Source of the DNA: CAIOSQ01 sp044359885
GTDB lineage: Bacteria; Pseudomonadota; Alphaproteobacteria; CACIAM-22H2
Direction of reading: 5' to 3'
DNA length: 8,175 nucleotides
NCBI GenBank assembly: GCA_044359885.1
Contig: JBIKLI010000198.1
Coordinates: 1 to 8,175 of the forward strand
Below, piece after piece: positions 1 to 6,130 of this stretch; the first letter of the stretch is position 1; each line of letters begins with the position of its first letter. The translations under genes and the position numbers were made by a program. The notes beneath the pieces were generated by a model that did not search any database, was not told where the DNA came from, and saw only the letters and a list, made by a program, of their open reading frames with translations.

Positions 1-1
1 C

Positions 2-67
2 TTCGCCGAAGCACGCCACGCGCTGGCGGAACTGTCTCATCGCCACGCCGGCGCCGTCGCGCGATAG
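2..67 (+). CDS. C-terminal fragment of an unidentified protein
   Basis: An open frame enters from the left edge and ends at the TAG at 65-67. It encodes 21 residues, beginning FAEARHALAEL and ending GAVAR. Most codons end in G or C, as in the genes downstream. It stops five bases before the stop codon of the minus-strand IclR gene, which would be a normal tail-to-tail arrangement. The helical, Ala/Arg-rich tail carries no family signature, so no function is proposed. A chance open frame this short is quite possible in GC-rich DNA. Confidence 0.4.
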   Translation, partial: FAEARHALAELSHRHAGAVAR

Positions 68-72
68 ACGCC

Positions 73-945
73 TCAGGCCCCTGCGTCCCTGACACCCCGC
101 CCCGGCGGCGGCATCGCGGCCGGCGTGGCGGCGGTCCCGCGGAACCCCAGGCGCCGGGAAAGCCCCACGGCGGCGTTGCGCAGCGCGGCGATCGCGTCGA
201 GCCGCGTCGGACGGGTCATGCGCGCCTCGGGCGCCGACAGGCTGAGCGCCGCGACGGGTCGTCCCCCGCGGGCGAGGATCGGCGCGCCGATGCACATCAG
301 GCCTTCCTCGTTCTCGCCAGTCTCGATCGCGTAGCCGCGGCGCGCGATCTCGCGCAGCTGGCGCCGCAGCTGCAGCGGATCGATCGTCGTGCGCGCCGTC
401 ATCGCCTTGAGCGGCGCGGCGAGCAGCGGCGCGCGCTCGTCCTCCGACATGAAGGCCAGTATCGCCTTGCCGAGCGAGGTCGAATTGAGCGGATGGCGCT
501 CGCCGATGCGCGCCTGCATGCGCAGCGCCCGGCTGCTTTCGATGATCTCGACATAGACGATGCGGTCGCGATCGGGCACGCCCAGATTGACCGTCTCGTT
601 GAACCGCGCGCGCAGCGTCGACATCGCCGGCAGGGCGACCTCGCGCAGCCGCGCCAGATCGACCTCGTTCTCGCGGCCGCGATGCAGCCGCGGTCCGGCC
701 CGGTAGCGGTCCCGGCTGCTGCCGTAGCCGACGAAGCCTGCCGCGGCGAGGGTGTAGAGATAGCGGAACGCCGAGGTCTTCGGCAGACCGAGCGCGCGCG
801 CGACGTCGCTGAGCCCGACGTCCTGGCCCGCATCCTCGACATAGGCGAGGACGGCCAGGGCCTTGGCGACGGGCTGGACGATGTAGGGATCGTCCGGGAT
901 CTGCACCGCGGGTCGCGCGGCCGATGACGAAGGGGGGCGCTGCAT
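73..945 (-). CDS. IclR-family transcriptional regulator
   Basis: The product (290 aa) is a ligand-responsive DNA-binding regulator. An N-terminal winged helix-turn-helix spans about residues 20-85, starting IVQPVAKALAVL, with recognition region LSDVARALGLPKTSAFRYL. An IclR effector-binding domain covers about 95-265 and carries the family hallmarks LNSTSLGKAILAF and GENEEGLMCIGAPI. The last 25 or so residues form a Pro/Ala/Gly-rich tail beyond the usual domain end; typical family length is about 250-280. The ATG at 945 has only a poor ribosome site (GCGGA abutting the start), so translation may be leaderless or begin at the in-frame GTG at 904-906, which still keeps the whole HTH. The gene is divergent from the aminotransferase operon, with two palindromic sites between them. 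That is the classic arrangement of an IclR regulator that controls itself and its neighbour. Family is certain; effector unknown. Confidence 0.95.
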   Translation of the reverse strand: MQRPPSSSAARPAVQIPDDPYIVQPVAKALAVLAYVEDAGQDVGLSDVARALGLPKTSAFRYLYTLAAAGFVGYGSSRDRYRAGPRLHRGRENEVDLARLREVALPAMSTLRARFNETVNLGVPDRDRIVYVEIIESSRALRMQARIGERHPLNSTSLGKAILAFMSEDERAPLLAAPLKAMTARTTIDPLQLRRQLREIARRGYAIETGENEEGLMCIGAPILARGGRPVAALSLSAPEARMTRPTRLDAIAALRNAAVGLSRRLGFRGTAATPAAMPPPGRGVRDAGA

Positions 946-980
946 TCCGCGTCGCGAAATGTCGGTTTCGGGGACCGGAA
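945..980. promoter_or_regulatory. Tandem IclR-type operator candidate (two 15-bp near-palindromes)
   Basis: Site 1 (945-959, TTCCGCGTCGCGAAA) pairs with itself at six of seven positions around 952. Site 2 (966-980, TTTCGGGGACCGGAA) pairs at five of seven around 973. Site 2 read on the other strand matches site 1 at 11 of 15 positions, including both outer pentamers. Together they form a concentric dyad TTCCG-N5-CGAAA-N6-TTTCG-N5-CGGAA centred at 962.5. The 21-bp centre spacing is two helical turns. IclR regulators commonly bind 14-15 bp palindromes, often in pairs as tetramers (known of the family). Site 1 touches the IclR start codon and site 2 lies just upstream of a TTGACC box at 984, so both genes could be controlled. 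Binding by the adjacent IclR protein is inferred. Confidence 0.6.
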
Positions 981-983
981 GCC

Positions 984-1012
984 TTGACCTAGTCTGCGCC
1001 GGGGATCAAGCA
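984..1012 (+). promoter_or_regulatory. Weak promoter candidate for the aminotransferase operon
   Basis: TTGACC at 984-989 matches the sigma-70 -35 consensus at five of six positions and lies just downstream of the palindromic sites. No good -10 hexamer occurs 16-18 bases further on (the stretch reads TCAAGCAA), so the promoter would be weak or need an activator. The position suits a regulator bound upstream of the -35. The exact promoter is uncertain. Confidence 0.3.
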
Positions 1013-1041
1013 AAACAAGGCGCCCGACGACGGAGGGGACG

Positions 1042-2385
1042 ATGACGATCACGGACACAAATCGCCTGGCGGCGGCGGGCCACAATTCGGGCCGCTGCGA
1101 CTTCGCGGAATCCGCCCGTCGACTGCGCGAGAATTCGCGCTGGCTCGCCGGCGGCGTCAGCAGCAATTTCCGCCTCGGCATCGCGCCGACGCCGCTGGTG
1201 TTCGAGCGCGGCGAAGGCGCATGCCTCTACGACGTCGACGGCAACCGGTTGATCGACTACTACCTGGGCATGGGGCCGATGATCCTCGGCCACAGCCCGG
1301 AGGGCGTTAAGCGCGCGGCCGCCGCGCAGATCGAGCGCGGCATCCTCTACGCCGGCCAGACCGATCTCGAGGCCCAGGCGGCGCGCAAGGTCTGCGAGAT
1401 GGTTCCCTGCGCCGAGCGGATGCGCTTCGCCTCGTCGGGATCGGAGGTCGTGCAGGCCGCGTTCCGCCTTGCGCGCGCCGCGACCGGTCGCAAGAAGATC
1501 CTGAAGTTCGAAGGCCATTACCATGGCTGGTTCGACAACGTGCTGTGGTCGACGGCTCCCGCCCTCGACCTCGCCGGTCCCGAGGAGGCGCCGGTTCCGG
1601 TGCCGGGCAGCAAGGGCCAGGAGGACAGCGCCGGCGAGAATGTCGAGGTGCTGTCCTGGAACCGTCTCGACCTTCTGGAGCAGCGTCTGGCGCGCGGCGA
1701 TGTCGCGGGCGTGATCATGGAAGCGGCGATGTGCAACGCTGGCGCGGTCGCGCCGGCGGCAGGCTATCTCGAGGGCGCGCGCGCGGCCTGCTCGCGTCAC
1801 GGCGCGATCCTGATCTTCGACGAGGTGATCACGGGTTTCCGTCTCGCGCCCGGCGGGGCCCAGTCCCGCTTCGGCGTGACGCCCGACATCGCCACCTTCG
1901 CCAAGGCGATCGCCAACGGCTTTCCGGTCGCCGCGATCGCCGGACGCGGCGACATCCTGGACCTGTTCGGCAAGGGGGTGGTCCATGGCGGAACCTTCAA
2001 CGCGCAGCCCGTCGCCATGGCCGCGACGCTGGCGACGCTCGAGGCGCTGACCCCCGAGATGTTCGCCGGGATCGAGACTCGCGGGCGGCGGCTGATGGAC
2101 GGCATCGCCGCCGAGCTCGCCGCCGCCGGCCACAAGGCGGTCGTGACCGGCTGGCCGCAGATCTTCCATGTCGCGTTCGATCTCGATGCGCCAGCGAAGA
2201 ACTGGCGCGACCTGGCGCGCATGAACCGGGCGAAATACGTGCGCTTCGCCGCGGCGCTGCTGGCGCATGGCGTGCGCGCGCTGGAGCGCGGCGCATGGTT
2301 CATGTCGGCGGCCCATGACGATGCGATCGTCGACCAGACGCTGGAGGCGGTACGCAAGGCGGCGCGCGAGATCGCGGCGGCATGA
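1042..2385 (+). CDS. Class-III PLP aminotransferase / glutamate-1-semialdehyde aminomutase-like
   Basis: This is a fold-type I pyridoxal-phosphate enzyme (447 aa, normal for the family) that moves an amino group between a substrate and a keto or aldehyde partner. Landmarks appear in order: SSGSEV (131-136) in the cofactor-binding region; GHYHGW (158-163), whose Tyr160 should stack on the PLP ring; IFDEVITGFRL with Asp260 for the pyridine nitrogen; Lys288 in FAKAIANG as the Schiff-base lysine; and GGTFN with Thr318 for the phosphate. The 28-residue gap from Asp to Lys matches glutamate-1-semialdehyde aminomutase, which the whole protein resembles. A haem role is unlikely, because the gene sits among hydrolases and a transporter. 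It may be an omega- or beta-amino acid transaminase or an aminomutase; sequence alone does not decide. The start is supported by GGAGG at 1032-1036, five bases ahead. It is the first gene of an operon, divergent from the IclR gene. Confidence 0.93.
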   Translation: MTITDTNRLAAAGHNSGRCDFAESARRLRENSRWLAGGVSSNFRLGIAPTPLVFERGEGACLYDVDGNRLIDYYLGMGPMILGHSPEGVKRAAAAQIERGILYAGQTDLEAQAARKVCEMVPCAERMRFASSGSEVVQAAFRLARAATGRKKILKFEGHYHGWFDNVLWSTAPALDLAGPEEAPVPVPGSKGQEDSAGENVEVLSWNRLDLLEQRLARGDVAGVIMEAAMCNAGAVAPAAGYLEGARAACSRHGAILIFDEVITGFRLAPGGAQSRFGVTPDIATFAKAIANGFPVAAIAGRGDILDLFGKGVVHGGTFNAQPVAMAATLATLEALTPEMFAGIETRGRRLMDGIAAELAAAGHKAVVTGWPQIFHVAFDLDAPAKNWRDLARMNRAKYVRFAAALLAHGVRALERGAWFMSAAHDDAIVDQTLEAVRKAAREIAAA

Positions 2386-3884
2386 TGCGCATCGCGATCG
2401 GGTCTCTGATGCAGGAGACCAACACGTTCGTCCCCTTCCGGACGACCGTGGAGACATTCGAGTCGTTCTACCTGCATCGCGGCGAGCAGATGCTGACCCG
2501 CTACGGCGCCGCGCGCGTCGAGATTCCGGCCTTCCTCGCTCGTTACGCCGCAGCCGGCGCCGAGGTGATCCCGCTGATCGGCGGCTATGCCGGCGCCAGC
2601 GGCATCGTCGCGCGCGCGGCCTTCGACACCCTGGTCGGGGACATGACCGATCGCCTCGCGGCCGCCGGCAAGGTCGACGGCGTGGCGCTGGCGCTGCACG
2701 GCGCGATGGTGGTCGAGGACGAGCCCGACGCCGAGAGCGAGATCGTGCGGCGCGTACGCGCGGTCGTGGGGCCGGGCGTGCCGATCGGCGTCTCGCTCGA
2801 CCTTCACGGCCACATCACCGCGGCGATGCTGCAGCCCGACGTGTTCTACGTCGGCTATCGCGAGTACCCGCATATCGACATGTGGGAGACGGGAACGCGC
2901 GTGGCCGATCTGCTGCTCGACACCATCGCCGGGCGGCGGCGTCCGGTGATGGCGCTTGCCAAGCGGCACATGATCGTCACCCCGATCGTCGCGACGACGG
3001 GCCGCGAGCCGCTGGCGACGATCATGCGCGCGGCCCGTGCGCACGAGGCGGCGGGCGACTGCCTTCACGCCTCGCTCTTCCCCGTCCAGCCCTGGCTGGA
3101 CGTTCCCGATCTCGGCTTCGCGGCCCTGGTCTGCGCCGACGGCGACCGGGACGCCGCACAGCGCGTCGCCGACGACCTGGCAGAGGCGGCGTGGCAGGCC
3201 CGCGAGAGATTCGAGCCCGAACTCGTCGCGCTGGACGCCGCGATCCGCACCGGGCTGTCCGCGGACGGCACGACGGTGGTCAGCGACATCGGCGACAGTC
3301 CGAGCGGCGGGTCCGCGGCCGACAGCGCGGCGGTGCTCTCGGCGCTGCTGCGGCTGGGTGCCGACAAGGCCGGGCGCCTGACCTACCTGACGCTCTGCGA
3401 CGCGCTCGCGGCCAAGACGGCCGCCCAGGTCGGACCCGGCAAGCGCGCGCGGCTGCGGCTTGGGCATCGTAACTCCCCCGCCGATGGCGCGCCGGTCGAG
3501 GTCGACGCCGTGGTGCGCTCGGTCAGCGACGGCGAGTTCACGATGTACGACGCGGGCGCCGAGGGGACGGTGATGCAGCTCGGCCTGACCGCCGTCCTGG
3601 CGATCGGCGATCTTCGCGTCGTCGTGCGCAGCCACCCGTCCTTCGAATGGGACACCGGGCTGTTCACCGCGTTCGGCCTGGAACTCAAGCGGGCCGCGCT
3701 GGTCTTCGTGAAGTCGCCGGCGCATTTCCGCGTCGCCTTCGGACCGCACGCGGCACGGATCCTGGTCGCCGACACGCCCGGGCCGACCTGCGGCAACATG
3801 CGGCGCCTGAAGCTGGATCGCGTGACGCGGCCGCTCTACCCGATCGACTGGAACGATCAGGCGCCGAGCTCGAGGAATTCGTAG
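2382..3884 (+). CDS. M81-family metallohydrolase (MlrC-like)
   Basis: The product (500 aa) resembles MlrC, the zinc enzyme that cleaves linearised microcystin, but most M81 proteins have unknown substrates. The family motif QETNTF sits at residues 11-16, and LHGAM around His106. The metal site is visible as Asp140-x-His142 in SLDLHGH plus His164 in EYPHIDM; the 24-residue spacing agrees with the ligands I recall for MlrC. The N-terminal catalytic domain covers about 1-290 and the MlrC C-terminal domain about 300-480. In the second domain the usual DN-x-GGG type motif reads DSPSGGS (305-311), a deviation. No signal peptide is seen, so it is cytoplasmic. Its ATG overlaps the aminotransferase stop (ATGA), implying translational coupling; a second in-frame ATG follows at 2385. 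The last 28 bases overlap the end of the opposing M24 gene. Probable role: hydrolysis of an amide or peptide-like bond in the same pathway as the aminotransferase. Confidence 0.92.
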   Translation: MMRIAIGSLMQETNTFVPFRTTVETFESFYLHRGEQMLTRYGAARVEIPAFLARYAAAGAEVIPLIGGYAGASGIVARAAFDTLVGDMTDRLAAAGKVDGVALALHGAMVVEDEPDAESEIVRRVRAVVGPGVPIGVSLDLHGHITAAMLQPDVFYVGYREYPHIDMWETGTRVADLLLDTIAGRRRPVMALAKRHMIVTPIVATTGREPLATIMRAARAHEAAGDCLHASLFPVQPWLDVPDLGFAALVCADGDRDAAQRVADDLAEAAWQARERFEPELVALDAAIRTGLSADGTTVVSDIGDSPSGGSAADSAAVLSALLRLGADKAGRLTYLTLCDALAAKTAAQVGPGKRARLRLGHRNSPADGAPVEVDAVVRSVSDGEFTMYDAGAEGTVMQLGLTAVLAIGDLRVVVRSHPSFEWDTGLFTAFGLELKRAALVFVKSPAHFRVAFGPHAARILVADTPGPTCGNMRRLKLDRVTRPLYPIDWNDQAPSSRNS

Positions 3885-5110
3885 GGCAGCGTGTTCATCG
3901 TCTCGTGCCCGTCCGCGGTCACGAGCAGCTGGTCCTCGATGATGAAACCGCCCACGCCGTCGACATAGAACGGCGTCTCGAAGGCCATCACCATGCCGGG
4001 CTCCAGCACGATGTCGACGCCCGGCCCGGTGTAGGGCCATTCCTCGCTCCACACGTTCTGGCCGATGCCGTGGCCGAAATGACCGCGCGCGAAGCTGCTG
4101 AAGCCCCGCGCACGCATCGCGGCGATGCAGGCGGCATGGATCTGGGCCAGCGCGACGCCCGGGCGGAACAGCGCGCGCCCGGCCTCGAAGGCCGCCCGCA
4201 GCCCGTCATAGATCGCGTGGGCATGGGCATCGGCGCGGCCGAAGCTGAAGGTGCGCGCCGAATCGGAACTGTACCCGGACAGGACGCAGCCGACGTCGAT
4301 CTTGATCACCGTCCCCGGCTCGATCGCGCCGCCCGGACCCCAGGGATCCGGCCCGACGGAGATGTAATCCCACTTGCCGGTCATGTTGGCGATCCCGCGC
4401 CGCGCAGCCTCGGCGACGACGGTGGCGTTCCACAGGGCCGAGAGATCGGCGCGCGTCTGGCCCCTGCGCAGGCCGGCCATGACCGCGCGGATGCCGGCCT
4501 CGGCGAGTTCGGCGCCCCGCCGCAACAGAGCGATCTCGCCCGGCGCTTTGACCATGCGCAGGCGGTCGAAGACGCGCGAGCTGTCGACCAGCCTCGCCTC
4601 GGGCAGCGCCTCCTGCAGAAGGCGCATGTCGGCCACGGGCAGGAAGTCGAATTCGACACCCAGCCGCGCGCCGAGAAGGCCGCGCTCGGCCAACAGGTCG
4701 TGCAGCAGCCGGAAGGCCGCGCGCGGCTCGAAGGTCGGTGGGCGCTGGAACCCGGCCGGCCGGCGCGCCTGGGTTTCGGCGATCAGTTCGCCGGTCGGCC
4801 GGTTGCTGGGCAGCGCACCGCGCAGATCCGCGGTCTCGACCCAGATCGCGTGGGTGCGCAGATCGGTGATGTCGGAGGCGGCGCGGAAGGCCGGCGCGAA
4901 GAGATCGGTCACCACCGCCGCGGCCGGATCGGCGGCGCCGGCCGGCACCAGCGCCAGCGCGGCACCGGCGCGACGCCACAGCGCCGCCACGCCCGGCGTG
5001 GCGCCGGTCGCGTAGACGAAATTCTCCGGCTGCAGCACGACGAGCGCGTCGATGCCCGCCGCGCCCATCAGCGCCTGCGCGCGCCTGCGATCGAGAAACC
5101 CGCCTGGCAT
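3857..5110 (-). CDS. M24-family metallohydrolase (Xaa-Pro peptidase / prolidase-like)
   Basis: The product (417 aa) has an N-terminal creatinase/prolidase domain (about 10-165) and a C-terminal pita-bread catalytic domain (about 180-410). All five dinuclear metal ligands are visible: Asp272 (IDVG), Asp283 (SSDSART), His347 (GHGIG), Glu378 (FETP) and Glu392 (IIEDQ). Spacings of 11, 64, 31 and 14 residues are nearly those of prolidase (11, 64, 29, 14). Keeping them argues for a metal-dependent peptidase or amide hydrolase and against creatinase, which shares the fold but uses no metal. IDVG instead of a DxD pair also argues against the DMSP lyase DddP. An ectoine-hydrolase (DoeA) type activity is possible, but no other ectoine gene is present. 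The start is supported by GGGAG (5116-5120), five bases upstream on the minus strand. The gene converges on the MlrC-like gene and diverges from the creatininase-like gene. Substrate unknown. Confidence 0.93.
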   Translation of the reverse strand: MPGGFLDRRRAQALMGAAGIDALVVLQPENFVYATGATPGVAALWRRAGAALALVPAGAADPAAAVVTDLFAPAFRAASDITDLRTHAIWVETADLRGALPSNRPTGELIAETQARRPAGFQRPPTFEPRAAFRLLHDLLAERGLLGARLGVEFDFLPVADMRLLQEALPEARLVDSSRVFDRLRMVKAPGEIALLRRGAELAEAGIRAVMAGLRRGQTRADLSALWNATVVAEAARRGIANMTGKWDYISVGPDPWGPGGAIEPGTVIKIDVGCVLSGYSSDSARTFSFGRADAHAHAIYDGLRAAFEAGRALFRPGVALAQIHAACIAAMRARGFSSFARGHFGHGIGQNVWSEEWPYTGPGVDIVLEPGMVMAFETPFYVDGVGGFIIEDQLLVTADGHETMNTLPYEFLELGA

Positions 5111-5130
5111 CGCCGCTCCCGTCCCGTCGT

Positions 5131-5151
5131 TGCGTCGACGCGATCATCGCA
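5131..5151. promoter_or_regulatory. Dyad cluster between the divergent M24 and creatininase-like genes
   Basis: The 91-base gap between the two divergent starts contains a perfect 10-bp palindrome, GCGTCGACGC (5132-5141). Next to it is an 11-bp dyad, GCGATCATCGC (5140-5150). The whole block is flanked by TGCG and CGCA arms. It could be an operator serving both genes. It does not resemble the paired sites at 945-980, so a different regulator would be needed. Short palindromes are common in DNA this rich in G and C, so support is modest. Confidence 0.25.
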
Positions 5152-5189
5152 CCGGCGCGCCGTTTTCCGCTAGCATCGCGCCGATCCTC

Positions 5190-5195
5190 GAGGAG
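5190..5195 (+). promoter_or_regulatory. Ribosome binding site fixing the creatininase-like start
   Basis: GAGGAG lies six bases upstream of the ATG at 5202. The same frame is open back to an ATG at 5052, but that start would overlap the opposing M24 gene and prepend 50 Arg/Pro-rich residues unlike the family. This site therefore selects 5202. Confidence 0.8.
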
Positions 5196-5201
5196 ACCGA
5201 C

Positions 5202-6023
5202 ATGCCCCGTCTCGCGCGGCGCTGGGACACGCTGACCTGGACAGAGTTCCGCGACCTGCCCGCCGACAGCGTGGCGATCCTGCCGGTGGCGGCGATCGAG
5301 CAGCACGGGCCGCATCTGCCGCTGGCGGTCGACGCGGCGCTGGCCACCGCCATCCTCGACCGCGCCCTCGAACGCGCGCCCGCCGACGCGTCGCTGCTGG
5401 TGCTGCCGCTGCAGGCGATCGGCCATTCGCCCGAGCATGCGCGGTTTCCCGGCACGCTCAGCCTCGGCGCCGAGACGATCCTGGCGCTGTGGACGGAGAT
5501 CGGCGCCTGCGTGGCGCGGGCCGGGCTTCGCCGCCTGCTGATCTTCAACGCCCATGGCGGTCAGCCGCAGCTGGTCGAGCTGGTCTGTCGGCGGCTGCGC
5601 GGCGCGCATCGGCTCTTCGCGGTCGGAACCAGCTGGTTCGACCTCGCTCGCCCCGAGCCGGCCGAGGCCATCCTGCCCGCGGCCGAGCGTCGCTGGGGCA
5701 TCCATGCCGGGGCGATCGAGACGGCGATGATGCGCCATCTCGACCCCGGCTGCGTGCGCGAGGACCGGGTGGCCGATTTTTCCTCCGCCTGGATGTCGCG
5801 CGCCGGCCTCCATGACCAGCTGGCGCCCCATGGCGGCATCGGCTTCGGCTGGGAAACCCAGGATCTCCATCCTTCGGGGGCGGTCGGCGATCCGCGGCTG
5901 GGCGATGCCGCGCTGGGCGCCCGCATCGTCGATCAGGCGGCAACGGCCCTGGCGACGCTGCTCGACGAGATCCGGCGCTTCGACGTTTCTGCCTGGATGC
6001 GCGACGCGCCCGCGGACGGCTGA
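5202..6023 (+). CDS. Creatininase-family amidohydrolase
   Basis: With the start at 5202 the product is 273 aa, typical of the family, whose metal-dependent enzymes open cyclic amides or hydrolyse C-N bonds. The N-terminal signature IEQHGPHLPLAVD supplies ligands Glu33, His35 and Asp44, with the same spacing as Glu34/His36/Asp45 of Pseudomonas creatininase. GHSPEHARFPGTLSLG follows. The third block reads NAHGGQ (116-121), giving His118, and HAGAIETAMM supplies Glu173. True creatininase has H-Y-E at the third block; here the Glu position is Gly, as in many relatives with other substrates (MftE and the archaeal FAPy deformylase belong to this superfamily). Creatinine is therefore unlikely to be the substrate. 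The final Asn common in NGHGGN is Gln here. No signal peptide, so cytoplasmic. The gene is divergent from the M24 gene and is followed on the same strand by the SDR and MFS genes. Confidence 0.92.
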   Translation: MPRLARRWDTLTWTEFRDLPADSVAILPVAAIEQHGPHLPLAVDAALATAILDRALERAPADASLLVLPLQAIGHSPEHARFPGTLSLGAETILALWTEIGACVARAGLRRLLIFNAHGGQPQLVELVCRRLRGAHRLFAVGTSWFDLARPEPAEAILPAAERRWGIHAGAIETAMMRHLDPGCVREDRVADFSSAWMSRAGLHDQLAPHGGIGFGWETQDLHPSGAVGDPRLGDAALGARIVDQAATALATLLDEIRRFDVSAWMRDAPADG

Positions 6024-6130
6024 TCCCTGCCCGGCGCCCGTCGCATGCTTGGTCTGCGGCGCTGCGCCATCGACTTCGGTGCGCGCCACGCGCAGGATCG
6101 GTTCTGGCACCACGACGGAGCGACGACATC
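6024..6130. other. Gap between the creatininase-like and SDR genes
   Basis: This 107-base stretch has no convincing gene, terminator or promoter. It contains an 11-bp dyad GGCGC-T-GCGCC (about 6058-6068) and, at its end, GGAG (6117-6120) ten bases before the SDR start. The gap is too long for tight coupling, so an internal promoter may lie here, but no hexamer pair stands out. Confidence 0.4.

Noticed and set aside
1042..2385. hemL, the tetrapyrrole-pathway glutamate-1-semialdehyde aminomutase
   Set aside because: The fold and motifs are similar, but the operon context (IclR regulator, M81 hydrolase) is catabolic. Alphaproteobacteria normally make 5-aminolevulinate by another route, so the symbol is withheld.
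1797..4052. Minus-strand open frame of 751 codons opposite the aminotransferase and M81 genes
   Set aside because: Its composition is extreme (Arg, Gly, Ala, Asp, Gln, His) with no recognisable domain. Long antisense frames are expected opposite GC-rich genes. The + strand proteins there have complete active-site motifs.
3647..5173. Plus-strand open frame of 508 codons opposite the M24 gene
   Set aside because: It lies antisense to a gene with all five M24 metal ligands. The translation is low-complexity and lacks domains.
5052..5201. N-terminal extension of the creatininase-like protein from an upstream ATG
   Set aside because: The extra 50 residues are Arg/Pro-rich, overlap the opposing M24 gene start and are absent from the family. 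A strong GAGGAG site precedes the ATG at 5202 instead.
3857..6023. Creatinine degradation module (creatininase plus creatinase)
   Set aside because: The M24 protein retains metal ligands that creatinase lacks, and the creatininase homologue lacks the H-x-E pair. No sarcosine oxidase or urease gene is in the window.
4206..6113. Minus-strand open frame of 635 codons crossing the creatininase-like gene and part of the M24 gene
   Set aside because: It runs in another frame through the genuine M24 gene and has no family features. It would also cover the divergent intergenic region.
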